Source: Duganella sp. CF402 (lineage in GTDB: Bacteria; Pseudomonadota; Gammaproteobacteria; Burkholderiales; Burkholderiaceae_D). From it: a DNA stretch of 64,000 nucleotides. The position numbers were made by a program, and so were the translations under genes. A model generated the notes under the pieces. The model did no database searches. It saw only the letters and a list, made by a program, of their open reading frames with translations, and was not told the DNA's origin. The first letter of the stretch is position 1; each line of letters begins with the position of its first letter. Shown piece by piece: positions 1 through 9,681 of the stretch. The DNA lies in NCBI RefSeq assembly GCF_900109645.1, contig NZ_FOBG01000001.1:3268262-3332261 (forward strand). Reading direction: 5' to 3'.

Positions 1-1114
<1,114 letters not shown>

Positions 1115-1450
1115 AGGCGCTTTCGATTACGGATAAAGTTTCGATCCCTCGGGGATCACTACGTCTTCGAACTTGCCGACTACACAAGTCCGACAATACT
1201 ACGACTTACTTATACCTAGGTCAGGCCGACCAAGCCTACAGCGAATTCGAAAGAATTCTACTGCATCAGACACGTGCGTGGGGGCAAGAAACCGTGACTC
1301 GGTTAGGAAGCAAACAGACTCGTTGCTTAACCAAAGCTGGCCCTGGCCGCCGACACCCGTCCATCCGCGTCGATCAAGAGCCTAACTCACTGAAAACAAA
1401 CACACTCTGAACAGAAAAACGATGCCAAAAATTACAACACTTAGCGTTTT
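1115..1450 (-). other. Long untranslated leader upstream of rpoD
   Basis: About 335 bases between the putative rpoD promoter and its GTG codon hold no convincing gene on either strand. Near the start codon a small palindrome at 1143-1157 (GATCCC, 3-base loop, GGGATC) could fold in the mRNA. The visible Shine-Dalgarno sequence before the GTG is weak. A leader this long may host post-transcriptional control of sigma-70 synthesis, but that is inference from length and position only. Confidence 0.5.
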
Positions 1451-1478
1451 ATTATAGCACGTCACTTTTCAATTTCCA
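1451..1478 (-). promoter_or_regulatory. Putative internal promoter for rpoD
   Basis: On the minus strand a perfect TATAAT (complement of 1451-1456) is preceded by a 16-base spacer and TGGAAA (complement of 1473-1478, four of six matches to TTGACA). It lies in the dnaG-rpoD gap, so rpoD could be transcribed separately from the rest of the operon. Internal rpoD promoters are well known in enterobacteria, there located within dnaG. Confidence 0.6.
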
Positions 1479-1506
1479 GAGGGAAGACCGGCGCCTCTCC
1501 CTCTGG
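1476..1506 (-). other. Perfect 9-bp stem-loop just after dnaG
   Basis: Arms 1476-1484 (CCAGAGGGA) and 1498-1506 (TCCCTCTGG) are exact inverted repeats around a 13-base loop, extendable by two A-T pairs. On the minus strand no T-tract follows, so a Rho-independent terminator is unlikely. It could stabilise the dnaG 3' end or mark an RNA processing site. It overlaps the -35 side of the rpoD promoter. Confidence 0.6.
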
Positions 1507-1546
1507 AATAGTGACAGAAACATTACGTCACAAACCCGCGACAACT

Positions 1547-3343
1547 TTAGCGGTTCGGCAACTCCGTCTGCGCCTCGCGCAACAGCTGATCTTGCTGCGC
1601 CGTCAACTCACGGTAGCGCACACCGATCTCGTCCGAGGTCAGGCCCGAAGCGAACAACTGGCTCAACTCCTGCTTGAGCGCATCGGTCTTGACCTGGCGG
1701 ATCGCCGCCCGCAGCACCAGCCGCTCGGTATCGCGCTCGGACTCCGGTTCCTTGACGATTTCGCTGATGATGCCGTCGTACTCGTCACCCTGCGACTTCA
1801 AATGCTGCGCAAATGCTGCGAAAGTGCCGCTTTCACCCAGCATCTGCGCCGAAGCGACCAGCTGCGCCAGACGCTCGGCGGCTTCGGCGCCGAAGAACTG
1901 GAACGCCGCCAGCGCAGACGCGTCGACTTCCAGCGCCAGCGCCGGGTGCGCCACCAGCAGGCGCACGATCTGCAATTCCAGCCCTTTCGGCTGCGGCCGG
2001 CCGCTTTTCGGCGGCGCGATCTTGGCCGGCGCGGTCGGCCTCGACAGCTCGAACAGGGACTCGATCTCGTAAGTCGAGGTCAGGCTCACCTGCGCCAGCG
2101 CGTGCACGATTTGCAGGCGCAGCGCGGTCGGCGTCATCGCCTGCAGCATCGGCTTGGCGTCGAACTGGGCGCGCGCCCGGCCTTCCGGGCTGCTCATATC
2201 GTGCTCGCCGACCGCTTCCTTGATCAGGAATTGCGACAGCGGCATGGCCTCGTGAATCTCTTGCTCGAACGCTTCCTTGCCGTAAGCGCGTACATAGCTG
2301 TCCGGATCGTGCTCGGTCGGCAAGAACAGGAACTTGATGGTCTTGTTGTCCGTCACATGCGGCAGGCAGGCTTCCAGCGCGCGCCGTGCAGCGCGGCGGC
2401 CGGCCTTGTCGCCGTCGAAACTGAAGATCACCGTGTCGGTCTGGCGCAACAGTTTTTGCACGTGATTGGTGGTGCAAGCCGTACCCAGCGTCGCCACCGC
2501 CTGCGGGAAGCCCATCTGCGCCAGCGCCACCACGTCCATATAGCCTTCCGTCACCAGCACATAACCCGCATCGCGGATGGCCTGGCGCGCCTCGAACAAG
2601 CCATACAGCTCGTGACCCTTTGAAAATAAAGGCGTTTCCGGGGAATTCAAGTATTTCGGCTCGCCGTGATCGAGTACCCGGCCGCCGAAGGCGATCACCT
2701 GCCCCTTGGTGTTTTTGATCGGGAACATGACGCGTTCGCGGAAGCGGTCGTAGCGTTTCTTGTTGCCGCCGTCCTCGTCCACCTTGTCGATCACCAGGCC
2801 GGACTCGGCCAGCACCACGGCATCGTAGTCGGGAAATACGGAACGCAGGTTGTCCCAGCCGGCCGGCGCGTAGCCCAGGCCGAAGCGGGCGGCGATTTCG
2901 CCGGTCAGGCCGCGGTTTTTCAGGTAGGCGATAGCGTTGGGCGCGCTGCGCAGTTGCAGCTTGAAGAAATCGCTGGCGCGCGTCATCGCGTCGGTCAGCG
3001 CCATCGTCTGGGCCTGCATCTGGGCGCGCTGCGCCGGCGGAATCTTGTCATCCTGCTCGGGCACCACCATGCCGACGTTTTGCGCCAGTTCTTTGACGGC
3101 ATCGACAAAGCCCATGCCGGAATATTCGATCATGAAGCCGATCGAGGTGCCGTGCGCGCCGCAGCCGAAGCAGTGGTAGAACTGCTTGGTCGGGCTGACC
3201 GTGAAGCTGGGCGACTTTTCATTGTGGAACGGGCACAGGCCCATGAAGTTCGCGCCGCCTTTTTTCAGCTGCACATAACGTCCGACCACGTCGACGATAT
3301 CGACGCGGTTCAGCAAATCGGCGATAAAAGATTGTGGGATCAC
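1547..3343 (-). CDS. dnaG: DNA primase DnaG
   Basis: Synthesises RNA primers at the replication fork together with DnaB helicase. The 598-residue product has the CHC2 zinc-binding domain at residues about 37-65 (CPFHNEKSPSF then YHCFGCG), the primase catalytic core with the TOPRIM region (VTEGYMDVVALAQMG, then FSFDGDKAGRRAARRALE), and a C-terminal DnaB-interaction domain. Length fits the family. The start is GTG, giving MIPQSFIADLLNRVDIV, the usual DnaG N-terminus. No strong Shine-Dalgarno sequence is visible, which fits the low translation known for this gene in other bacteria. It lies 87 bases downstream of the yqeY-like gene and upstream of rpoD in the macromolecular synthesis operon. Confidence 0.98.
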   Translation of the reverse strand: MIPQSFIADLLNRVDIVDVVGRYVQLKKGGANFMGLCPFHNEKSPSFTVSPTKQFYHCFGCGAHGTSIGFMIEYSGMGFVDAVKELAQNVGMVVPEQDDKIPPAQRAQMQAQTMALTDAMTRASDFFKLQLRSAPNAIAYLKNRGLTGEIAARFGLGYAPAGWDNLRSVFPDYDAVVLAESGLVIDKVDEDGGNKKRYDRFRERVMFPIKNTKGQVIAFGGRVLDHGEPKYLNSPETPLFSKGHELYGLFEARQAIRDAGYVLVTEGYMDVVALAQMGFPQAVATLGTACTTNHVQKLLRQTDTVIFSFDGDKAGRRAARRALEACLPHVTDNKTIKFLFLPTEHDPDSYVRAYGKEAFEQEIHEAMPLSQFLIKEAVGEHDMSSPEGRARAQFDAKPMLQAMTPTALRLQIVHALAQVSLTSTYEIESLFELSRPTAPAKIAPPKSGRPQPKGLELQIVRLLVAHPALALEVDASALAAFQFFGAEAAERLAQLVASAQMLGESGTFAAFAQHLKSQGDEYDGIISEIVKEPESERDTERLVLRAAIRQVKTDALKQELSQLFASGLTSDEIGVRYRELTAQQDQLLREAQTELPNR

Positions 3344-3430
3344 TGGGCTGGACGGTCTTGTTATTAATCAGACTATACCGCCGCAGCCGATGCGTTTTGA
3401 CGCACATCAAACTGCGGCGGCGGGACTTGC

Positions 3431-3883
3431 TTAGGCTGCTGGCGACAGCGCTTTTTTGACCAGCGCGGACACCACTGTCATGTCGGCGCGGCCGGCCAGT
3501 TTCGGCTTGACGATGCCCATCACCTTGCCCATGTCCTGCGGACCAGCGGCGCCCGAGGCGGCCACGGCGGCAGCCACTTCGGCGGCGATTTCCTCGTCCG
3601 ACAGGCCGGCAGGCATGTAGGCTGCCAGCACCGCCAGTTCGGCTTTTTCAATGTCGGCCAGGTCGGCGCGGCCGCCGGCTTCGAACTGGGTGATCGAATC
3701 CTTGCGCTGCTTGATCATTTTTTCCACGATGGCCACGGTTTGCTCATCGCTGACTTCGATCTGCTCATCCACTTCCTTGCGCTTGATTTCAGCCAGGATC
3801 AGGCGGATGGTCGCCAGACGGCCTGCTTCCTTGGCGCGCATGGCGGTTTTCATGTCTTCGGTGATTTGTGCTTTCAAGCCCAT
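3431..3883 (-). CDS. GatB/YqeY domain-containing protein
   Basis: A 150-residue, mostly helical protein of the YqeY family (MGLKAQITEDMKTAMRAKEAGRL...; central ADIEKAELAVLAAYMPAGLSDEEI; C-terminal MGKVMGIVKPKLAGRADM). The family resembles the tail domain of the GatB subunit of tRNA-dependent amidotransferase and is thought to contact tRNA, but its own role is not established. Its position between rpsU and dnaG is common in betaproteobacteria. It would be co-transcribed with dnaG after partial read-through of the hairpin behind rpsU. Confidence 0.93.
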   Translation of the reverse strand: MGLKAQITEDMKTAMRAKEAGRLATIRLILAEIKRKEVDEQIEVSDEQTVAIVEKMIKQRKDSITQFEAGGRADLADIEKAELAVLAAYMPAGLSDEEIAAEVAAAVAASGAAGPQDMGKVMGIVKPKLAGRADMTVVSALVKKALSPAA

Positions 3884-3922
3884 GACGTTTCTTTCGGAAA
3901 ATAGTGGAGTAAAAATGCGAAA

Positions 3923-3952
3923 ACCCGCACGGGCTCGAAAGCCGGAGCGGGT
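3923..3952 (-). terminator. Terminator-like hairpin between rpsU and yqeY
   Basis: Nested inverted repeats read on the minus strand: outer arms ACCCGC/GCGGGT (3947-3952 and 3923-3928) and inner GGCT-TTCG-AGCC, followed by a T-rich tract (GGGTTTTCGCATTTTT). Position after rpsU parallels the attenuating terminator of the enterobacterial rpsU-dnaG-rpoD operon, which lets S21 be made in excess over primase. Confidence 0.75.
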
Positions 3953-4012
3953 ATTCTCTTAGATGCCGCTAAACACAACCGGCGTGCGCCAGGTTGGCCT
4001 GCGTAAGCAATC

Positions 4013-4225
4013 TTAGAAGAGTTTTTTCGGCAGCTGTTGGCTGCGGATGCGCTTGTAGTGACGCTTAACAGCAGCAGCCAGCTTGCGCTTGCGCTCTGCG
4101 GTTGGCTTCTCGTAGAACTCGCGTGCGCGCAGTTCGGTCAGCAGGCCGGTTTTTTCGATGGTGCGCTTGAAGCGACGCATTGCGACTTCGAACGGCTCGT
4201 TTTCTTTAAGGCGAATAGTGGTCAT
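4013..4225 (-). CDS. rpsU: 30S ribosomal protein S21
   Basis: Small basic ribosomal protein that helps initiation on the 30S subunit. The 70-residue product ([21 protein letters not shown]..., ending [12 protein letters not shown]) matches S21 over its full length. First gene of the macromolecular synthesis operon. The stretch just before the ATG (GGTTTGAATTTAC) shows no good Shine-Dalgarno sequence. Confidence 0.98.
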   Translation of the reverse strand: MTTIRLKENEPFEVAMRRFKRTIEKTGLLTELRAREFYEKPTAERKRKLAAAVKRHYKRIRSQQLPKKLF

Positions 4226-4262
4226 GTAAATTCAAACCGTTGGAGGTTATAGGGAGACAGAG

Positions 4263-4291
4263 ACTATAGCAGCTTTTTCCGGAAAATGGAA
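4263..4291 (-). promoter_or_regulatory. Putative rpsU operon promoter
   Basis: A -10 like TATAGT (complement of 4263-4268, five of six consensus bases) lies 38 bases before the rpsU ATG. The upstream -35 region (around 4284-4291, TTTTCC-like) matches poorly. This is the only reasonable sigma-70 element in the rpsU upstream gap. Confidence 0.45.
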
Positions 4292-4364
4292 GCCCGTGGC
4301 CGCTGAACACAGCCTGTTATGCGGCTTTCCTAGGAAAAACAACAACGTGCAGGCCGCCAGTATA

Positions 4365-5570
4365 TCAAACTGCCTGGCCCGCCGCCACACCTGAAGCCCA
4401 AGCCCACTGGAAGTTGTAGCCGCCCAGCCACCCGGTCACATCGACAGTTTCACCGATGAAATACAGGCCCGGGACCTTGTTTGCCATCATGGTTTGCTGC
4501 GACAGCTCGCGGGTGTCGATGCCGCCGCGTGTGACTTCGGCCTTGCGGTAGCCTTCGGAACCGTTGGGGATCAGGCTCCACTGGTTGATGGCGGCGCCCA
4601 GCTTGCGCAGTTGCGCATCCGGCATGTCGGCCAGGCGGACGTCCAGCGCGAAGCCGTGCGCCAGCAACAAGCCTTCGGCCAGGCGCGCCGGCAGCCATTG
4701 CGCCAGCACATTGCCCAACTGCTTCTTGATGGTGCCCTTGCCTTCGATCAGGGTTTGCGCCAGATCCAGCTCCGGCAGCAGGTTGATGATGATCGGCGTA
4801 CCGGGCTGCCAGTACGAGGAAATTTGCAGGATCGCCGGACCGGACAGGCCGCGATGGGTGAACAGCAAGTCTTCGCGGAAGCGCGCGCCGGTCGGGTTGC
4901 GGCCTTTCAGCGAGCCGGTTTCCACATCCACTTCCAGCGCGATGCCGGACATTTCAACGAAGGGCGCCCACTGTTCGGCGTCGAAGGTCAGCGGCACCAG
5001 CGCCGGGCGCGGCTCGACCATGCGCAGGCCGAACTGGGCGGCAATGCGGTAGCCAAAGTCGGTGGCGCCGATTTTCGGGATCGACAGGCCGCCGGTGGCA
5101 ATCACCACGCTGCTTGCTTCGATCGGGCCGCTGTCGGTTTCCAGCACGAAGCCTTCGTCGGCTTGCGCCAGCGATTCCACCTTGCACGGCATGCGCCAGT
5201 GGACGTCGCCGCCGGCGCACTCGTCTTTCAGCATCTCGATGATCTGTTCGGCGGAATCGTCGCAGAACAATTGGCCGCGATGTTTCTCGTGGTAGCCGAT
5301 GCGGTGTTTCTTCACCAGCGCGACGAAGTCCTGCGGCGTGTAGCGCGACAAGGCGCTCTTGCAGAAGTGCGGGTTCTCCGACAGGAAGTTGGCCGGGCCG
5401 GCGTTGATGTTGGTGAAGTTGCAGCGGCCGCCGCCCGAGATGCGGATCTTCTCGGCCAGCTTGGCGGCGTGGTCGATCAGGACCACGCGCAGGCCGCGCT
5501 GGGCGGCCGTGGCCGCACACATCATCCCGGCCGCACCCGCGCCGATTACCGCTACATCAAACTTTGCCAT
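4365..5570 (-). CDS. NAD(P)/FAD-dependent oxidoreductase, HI0933/YhiN family
   Basis: A 401-residue flavoprotein of the HI0933-like (YhiN) family, whose substrate is unknown. The N-terminal dinucleotide-binding motif (VAVIGAGAAGMMCAATAAQRG, residues about 5-25, followed by the Asp at the end of the second strand) and the C-terminal FAD motif (GLYFIGETVDVTGWLGGYNFQWAWASG) are both clear. RISGGGRCNFTN near residue 43 is the family signature. It is monocistronic on the minus strand; the ybiB-like gene upstream is separated by a palindromic repeat. Confidence 0.93.
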   Translation of the reverse strand: MAKFDVAVIGAGAAGMMCAATAAQRGLRVVLIDHAAKLAEKIRISGGGRCNFTNINAGPANFLSENPHFCKSALSRYTPQDFVALVKKHRIGYHEKHRGQLFCDDSAEQIIEMLKDECAGGDVHWRMPCKVESLAQADEGFVLETDSGPIEASSVVIATGGLSIPKIGATDFGYRIAAQFGLRMVEPRPALVPLTFDAEQWAPFVEMSGIALEVDVETGSLKGRNPTGARFREDLLFTHRGLSGPAILQISSYWQPGTPIIINLLPELDLAQTLIEGKGTIKKQLGNVLAQWLPARLAEGLLLAHGFALDVRLADMPDAQLRKLGAAINQWSLIPNGSEGYRKAEVTRGGIDTRELSQQTMMANKVPGLYFIGETVDVTGWLGGYNFQWAWASGVAAGQAV

Positions 5571-5593
5571 GTCATTCCCGTCAGTTAGCTACC

Positions 5594-5670
5594 CGTCGTC
5601 CCGGCGCAGGCCGGGACCCATAGAACCTATGCACACGCATAATTGGGCCCCGGCCTGCGCCGGGGCGACG
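5594..5670. repeat. Palindromic extragenic repeat, copy 1
   Basis: Two GC-rich arms (5594-5620, CGTCGTCCCGGCGCAGGC...; and 5645-5670, ending CGCCGGGGCGACG) are inverted copies with two mismatches, separated by about 25 bases. A second copy with the same arms lies at 25822-25905. Both sit between genes. The pattern resembles REP/BIME-type extragenic palindromes. Confidence 0.8.
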
Positions 5671-5685
5671 CGAAAGGGCGAGATT

Positions 5686-6669
5686 TTACGCTATCGGCTC
5701 GCTCACATGCTGGCGCGAGGCCACGGTGCGCGAAACCAGCAGGCACTGCGCCACCTGTTCGGCGATCGGCGGCGGCACCGGCACCGCGCCGTCCAGCACC
5801 GACTTGATCCACGCAGCGGTAGTAGCCGCATCCTTGTTTTCCGGCAGCAGCGGCAGCTCACCGACCAGCGTCTGCTTGGGTACCAGCGTGGTGCGCAGGC
5901 CGCCGTGGAACCAGTCGATCTGCTGCGCCTTGTTGGCATTGGCCACCGTCTCGCCTTCGGTGCCGCGCATCAGGAAAGCATCGCCGCGCTCGTGCGGAGC
6001 CGCAGTGGTGAAATATTCGCCCAGCATTTCCAGGTATTCCGGATGCGTGTACGACACCAGCCGCAACGCCGGCCCGGCAAACGGCTGCATAATTTTGACT
6101 AACGTATGCGTCGAATTGCGCACCCCGAGGATGCGGCGCAAGGACAGCATATGCGCCAGCTTGGGCGCCATCGTCTCGATGGTGATGAAGGCCGGCTTGC
6201 CCTGCGACATAGACTCCTCCGCCTCCGAGCGGTGGCGCGCCGCCGGCACGCCCAGCTCGGCAAACACCTCCGCCGTCGCCACGCGGCCGAGGTCGGTCGC
6301 CACGCCGTGCACCAGCACCGGCACGCCCTCGCGCGCCAACAGCATGGCCAGCAACGGCGTCAGGTTGGCCATCTTGCGTGCGCCGTTGTAGGTCGGGATC
6401 ACCACCGGGGCGAACTGGCCGGGCGGCGCGTTGAACGGCTCGAACGCCGCCTCGGCCGCGTCGAGGAAACCGGCGATTTCCTCCACCGACTCGCCCTTGA
6501 TGCGCATCGACAGCAAAATGCCGCCCAGCTCCAGATCGGACACGCGGCCGTCCAGCATGGCTTGGTACAGGTCATGGGCGTCGTCGCGGGTCATGCTGCG
6601 CGCGCCGTTCTTGCCGCGACCAATTTCTTTGATGAAACGTGCGGCTGGGAAGGGTTCAAATGTGGTCAT
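5686..6669 (-). CDS. ybiB: YbiB-like DNA-binding protein (TrpD structural family)
   Basis: A 327-residue protein with the fold of anthranilate phosphoribosyltransferase (TrpD) but of the YbiB class, which binds nucleic acid rather than making tryptophan. Visible family segments are FIKEIGRGKNGARSMTRDDA at residues 12-31, LELGGILLSMRIKGES, and the altered glycine-rich loop (PTYNGARKMANLTPLLA). No trp genes adjoin it. It is divergent from aroG with 76 bases between the starts. Function assignment rests on resemblance to Escherichia coli YbiB, including overall length. Confidence 0.85.
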   Translation of the reverse strand: MTTFEPFPAARFIKEIGRGKNGARSMTRDDAHDLYQAMLDGRVSDLELGGILLSMRIKGESVEEIAGFLDAAEAAFEPFNAPPGQFAPVVIPTYNGARKMANLTPLLAMLLAREGVPVLVHGVATDLGRVATAEVFAELGVPAARHRSEAEESMSQGKPAFITIETMAPKLAHMLSLRRILGVRNSTHTLVKIMQPFAGPALRLVSYTHPEYLEMLGEYFTTAAPHERGDAFLMRGTEGETVANANKAQQIDWFHGGLRTTLVPKQTLVGELPLLPENKDAATTAAWIKSVLDGAVPVPPPIAEQVAQCLLVSRTVASRQHVSEPIA

Positions 6670-6745
6670 GGCGCCAAGCTTAAACCACCGGGGCGCATTT
6701 CGGCTACACTATCTGGCTCCCGAAAATGAAACTACTGTAGAGATC

Positions 6746-7804
6746 ATGATTTCCCCAGACATTGAAAACGTCAACGTCACCTCGTTTGGCGCGATGCCGT
6801 CGCCGGAAGCCTTGCACAGCAAGCTGCCGCTGACCGACCTCGCCTCCGAGACCGTGATGCAAGGCCGCGAAGCCCTGCGCAACATCATCGACCGCAAGGA
6901 CAAGCGCCTGTTCGTGGTGGTCGGCCCCTGCTCGATCCACGACCCGGTGGCCGGCCTGGACTATGCGCGCCGCTTGAAGGCGCTGCAGGCCGAAGTGGCC
7001 GACACCATGCTGCTGGTGATGCGCGTGTATTTCGAAAAGCCGCGCACCACCACCGGCTGGAAGGGCTATATCAATGATCCGGACATGGACGATTCGTTCC
7101 GCGTCAACGTTGGCATGGAAAAGGCGCGCCAGTTCCTGCTGGACGTGTGCGAGCTGGGCCTGCCAACCGCCACCGAAGCGCTGGACCCGATCTCGCCGCA
7201 GTACCTGGGCGACCTGATCGCCTGGACCGCCATCGGCGCCCGTACCACCGAATCGCAGACCCACCGCGAAATGTCGTCCGGCCTGTCGACTCCGGTCGGC
7301 TTCAAGAACGGCACCGATGGCGACATCAGCATCGCCATCAACGCCATCCTGTCGTCGGCGCACCCGCACTCCTTCCTGGGCATCAACGCACAGGGCAATG
7401 TGTCGATCGTGCGTACCCGTGGCAATGCCTACGGCCACGTGGTGCTGCGCGGCGGCGACGGCCGTCCGAACTACGATTCGGTGTCGATCGCGATTGCCGA
7501 ACAGGCGCTGGCCAAGGCCAAGCTGCCGGCCAATCTGGTAGTCGACTGCTCGCATGCCAACAGCTACAAGAAGCCGGAGCTGCAACCGCTGGTGATGGCC
7601 GACGTCATCCACCAGATCGTGCAGGGCAACAAGTCGCTAGTGGGCGTGATGATTGAATCGAATATCGTTGGCGGCAACCAGAAGATCCCGGCGGACCTGA
7701 GCCAGCTGGTGTACGGCTGCTCGGTGACCGACGGCTGCATCGACTGGGACACCACCGAAAAGATGCTGCGCGACGCGCACCAGCAGCTGAAGAACCGCCC
7801 ATAA
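6746..7804 (+). CDS. aroG: 3-deoxy-7-phosphoheptulonate synthase (class I DAHP synthase)
   Basis: Condenses phosphoenolpyruvate with erythrose 4-phosphate, the first step of the shikimate pathway. The 352-residue product carries the class I landmarks: VVGPCSIHDPVAGLDYARRL near residue 60, YFEKPRTTTGWKGYINDP near 95, GARTTESQTHREMSSG near 165, and the C-terminal DCSHANSYKKPELQ. Length agrees with the AroG/F/H family. The ATG at 6746 fits the family N-terminus; an in-frame ORF extends upstream but overlaps the ybiB start. Any feedback specificity cannot be read from sequence alone here. Confidence 0.97.
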   Translation: MISPDIENVNVTSFGAMPSPEALHSKLPLTDLASETVMQGREALRNIIDRKDKRLFVVVGPCSIHDPVAGLDYARRLKALQAEVADTMLLVMRVYFEKPRTTTGWKGYINDPDMDDSFRVNVGMEKARQFLLDVCELGLPTATEALDPISPQYLGDLIAWTAIGARTTESQTHREMSSGLSTPVGFKNGTDGDISIAINAILSSAHPHSFLGINAQGNVSIVRTRGNAYGHVVLRGGDGRPNYDSVSIAIAEQALAKAKLPANLVVDCSHANSYKKPELQPLVMADVIHQIVQGNKSLVGVMIESNIVGGNQKIPADLSQLVYGCSVTDGCIDWDTTEKMLRDAHQQLKNRP

Positions 7805-7812
7805 TCAGTAAC

Positions 7813-8112
7813 TCAGTAGCAGTAAGCCACCAGACTGGTGGCCACGCCAAACTGCCCCGCCAGCGCCGCCTCGGCCCTGCTGGCGGGCGCACTCAGTTCA
7901 TCCAGGTCGAGATAGACCTTCGTCCCCTCCACCTTCACCGAGTAACGCCGCGCGCGATCACTTTCGAGCACCGCATGCACGCTCTCTTCGCCGGTGCGGA
8001 ACAGCGCCACACCCGGCAGCTCTTGCCACGCCAGCCCGCGCGGAATGAGGCGCACGCCATCGCCCAGCGGTACATCCTTCAATTTGCATATCAGCTTCCA
8101 GTGTCTGTCCAT
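7813..8112 (-). CDS. NirD-like protein lacking the Rieske cluster region
   Basis: A 99-residue product beginning [18 protein letters not shown]... and continuing ...[18 protein letters not shown], which resembles the N-terminal strand set of the nitrite reductase small subunit NirD. It then jumps straight to [19 protein letters not shown], resembling the NirD C-terminus. The middle part that in NirD holds the CPHK and CPLH ligands of the 2Fe-2S cluster is absent and there is no frameshift. No nirB lies nearby. The second ATG (MDRHW) is chosen because GGGAGGG sits seven bases upstream of it but only one base before the first ATG. It may be a decayed NirD paralogue or a repurposed fold. Confidence 0.65.
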   Translation of the reverse strand: MDRHWKLICKLKDVPLGDGVRLIPRGLAWQELPGVALFRTGEESVHAVLESDRARRYSVKVEGTKVYLDLDELSAPASRAEAALAGQFGVATSLVAYCY

Positions 8113-8290
8113 CGCCATACCCTCCCCTGCCCGCAGAGAAGCAAAAGCGATGCCACTCAAAACACGTGAAAATCCTGTCCATTTGGCAAAAAATCGCACC
8201 CGGCCAGTGCATGCCGGCGCGGCGCTGGTGCATGCTTGCACGCCATTTCCATTACAATGGCGGATTCCCCTTTTGATTTCTGCTGCTTCC

Positions 8291-9331
8291 ATGATCGTTC
8301 TTGGCGTTGAATCCTCCTGCGACGAAACCGGCCTGGCCCTGTACGACACGCAACACGGCCTGCTGTCCCACGCCCTGCATTCGCAGGTCGCCATGCACGA
8401 GGAATACGGTGGTGTGGTGCCCGAGCTGGCCTCGCGCGACCACATCCGCCGCGCCATCCCGCTGCTGACGCAGACGCTGGAAAGCGCCGGCAAATCGCTC
8501 ACCGACATCGACGCCATCGCCTACACCCAAGGCCCTGGCCTGGCCGGCGCGCTGCTGGTCGGCTCGTCGGTGGCGTGCAGCCTGGGGCTGGCGCTGGACA
8601 AGCCAGTGCTGGGCGTGCACCACCTCGAAGGCCACCTGCTGTCGCCGCTGCTGGCGTCGGAGCCGCCGGAATTCCCGTTCATCGCCCTGCTGGTGTCGGG
8701 CGGCCATACCCAGCTGATGCGGGTGGACGGCGTCGGCCAGTACACCCTGCTGGGCGAAACGCTGGACGATGCGGCCGGCGAAGCATTCGACAAGTCGGCC
8801 AAGCTGCTGGGCCTCGGTTATCCGGGCGGCCCGGCGATTTCGCGCCTGGCGGAATTCGGCGATCCGGCCGCCTACAAGCTGCCGCGCCCGATGATGCACA
8901 CCAAGGATTTCAATTTCAGCTTCTCCGGCCTGAAAACGGCGGTGCTGACCGTGGTGAAGAACCACGAGGAAAAAATCATCGCCAACATCTGCGAGCAGGA
9001 CAAAGCCAACATCGCGCGCGGCTTCGTCGACGCGATTGTGGAAGTACTGACCGCGAAATGCGTGTCCGCGCTCAAGCACACCGGCCTGAAGCGGCTGGTG
9101 ATCGCGGGCGGCGTGGGCGCGAACGCCCAGCTGCGCGCCTCGTTGAACGCGGCGGCAGCCAAGAAGAAGTTCAAGGTCTATTACCCGGAACTGGAGTTTT
9201 GCACCGATAACGGCGCAATGATCGCCTTCGCCGGGGCCATGCGTTTGATGATTAACCCGGACGCGGCGAAGAAAGATTACTCGTTCAATGTGCGGCCACG
9301 CTGGCCGCTGGACGAGCTCAGAGTGATCTAA
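8291..9331 (+). CDS. tsaD: tRNA N6-adenosine threonylcarbamoyltransferase TsaD
   Basis: Transfers threonylcarbamoyl to A37 of ANN-decoding tRNAs, together with TsaB, TsaC and TsaE. The 346-residue protein opens [19 protein letters not shown] and has the metal-binding HLEGH motif ([13 protein letters not shown]), the nucleotide-binding [13 protein letters not shown], and the C-terminal [13 protein letters not shown] and CTDNGAMIA motifs of the Kae1/TsaD family. The start at 8291 removes a spurious upstream extension. tsaE, another member of the same complex, lies at 37493-37978 in this window. Confidence 0.97.
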   Translation: MIVLGVESSCDETGLALYDTQHGLLSHALHSQVAMHEEYGGVVPELASRDHIRRAIPLLTQTLESAGKSLTDIDAIAYTQGPGLAGALLVGSSVACSLGLALDKPVLGVHHLEGHLLSPLLASEPPEFPFIALLVSGGHTQLMRVDGVGQYTLLGETLDDAAGEAFDKSAKLLGLGYPGGPAISRLAEFGDPAAYKLPRPMMHTKDFNFSFSGLKTAVLTVVKNHEEKIIANICEQDKANIARGFVDAIVEVLTAKCVSALKHTGLKRLVIAGGVGANAQLRASLNAAAAKKKFKVYYPELEFCTDNGAMIAFAGAMRLMINPDAAKKDYSFNVRPRWPLDELRVI

Positions 9332-9513
9332 CTCTGGGCGAACGCCATCCCGGCGAGGACGGCCAGGCCGACCAGCGGGATCAGGTATTTGGCCTTGCCC
9401 TTGCCCAGGCTGATACCTTGAGCGGCAATGCGTTCGCTACGCAGGCGATGTTCATCGGCCGGCGATTCGTGTTGTACTGCGGTCTTGTTGTCTTTTTCAG
9501 TTACGGTATTCAT
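9328..9513 (-). CDS. Small single-pass membrane protein, unknown function
   Basis: A 61-residue product with a charged N-terminal half ([29 protein letters not shown]) and one C-terminal hydrophobic segment ([19 protein letters not shown]). The ATG at 9513 is preceded by GGAGG at five-base spacing, which favours this start over an ATG further upstream. The stop overlaps the tsaD stop on the other strand by four bases. I recognise no family; a real gene is supported by the ribosome-binding site and membrane segment. Confidence 0.6.
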   Translation of the reverse strand: MNTVTEKDNKTAVQHESPADEHRLRSERIAAQGISLGKGKAKYLIPLVGLAVLAGMAFAQS

Positions 9514-9681
9514 AACAGCCTCCATAGTCATCGATCTTCTTCCTTTCTGGAGAGCAATGCAATTGTTGTGCCAACCAATTAGGCGGAAAGTGGCCTATAC
9601 AGCTTGATTTTAGGTGCTTTTGTGGCGAAGTAGCCACACAGTACAACGCATCAGGCACCAATTCCGTGCACACACGCACCT

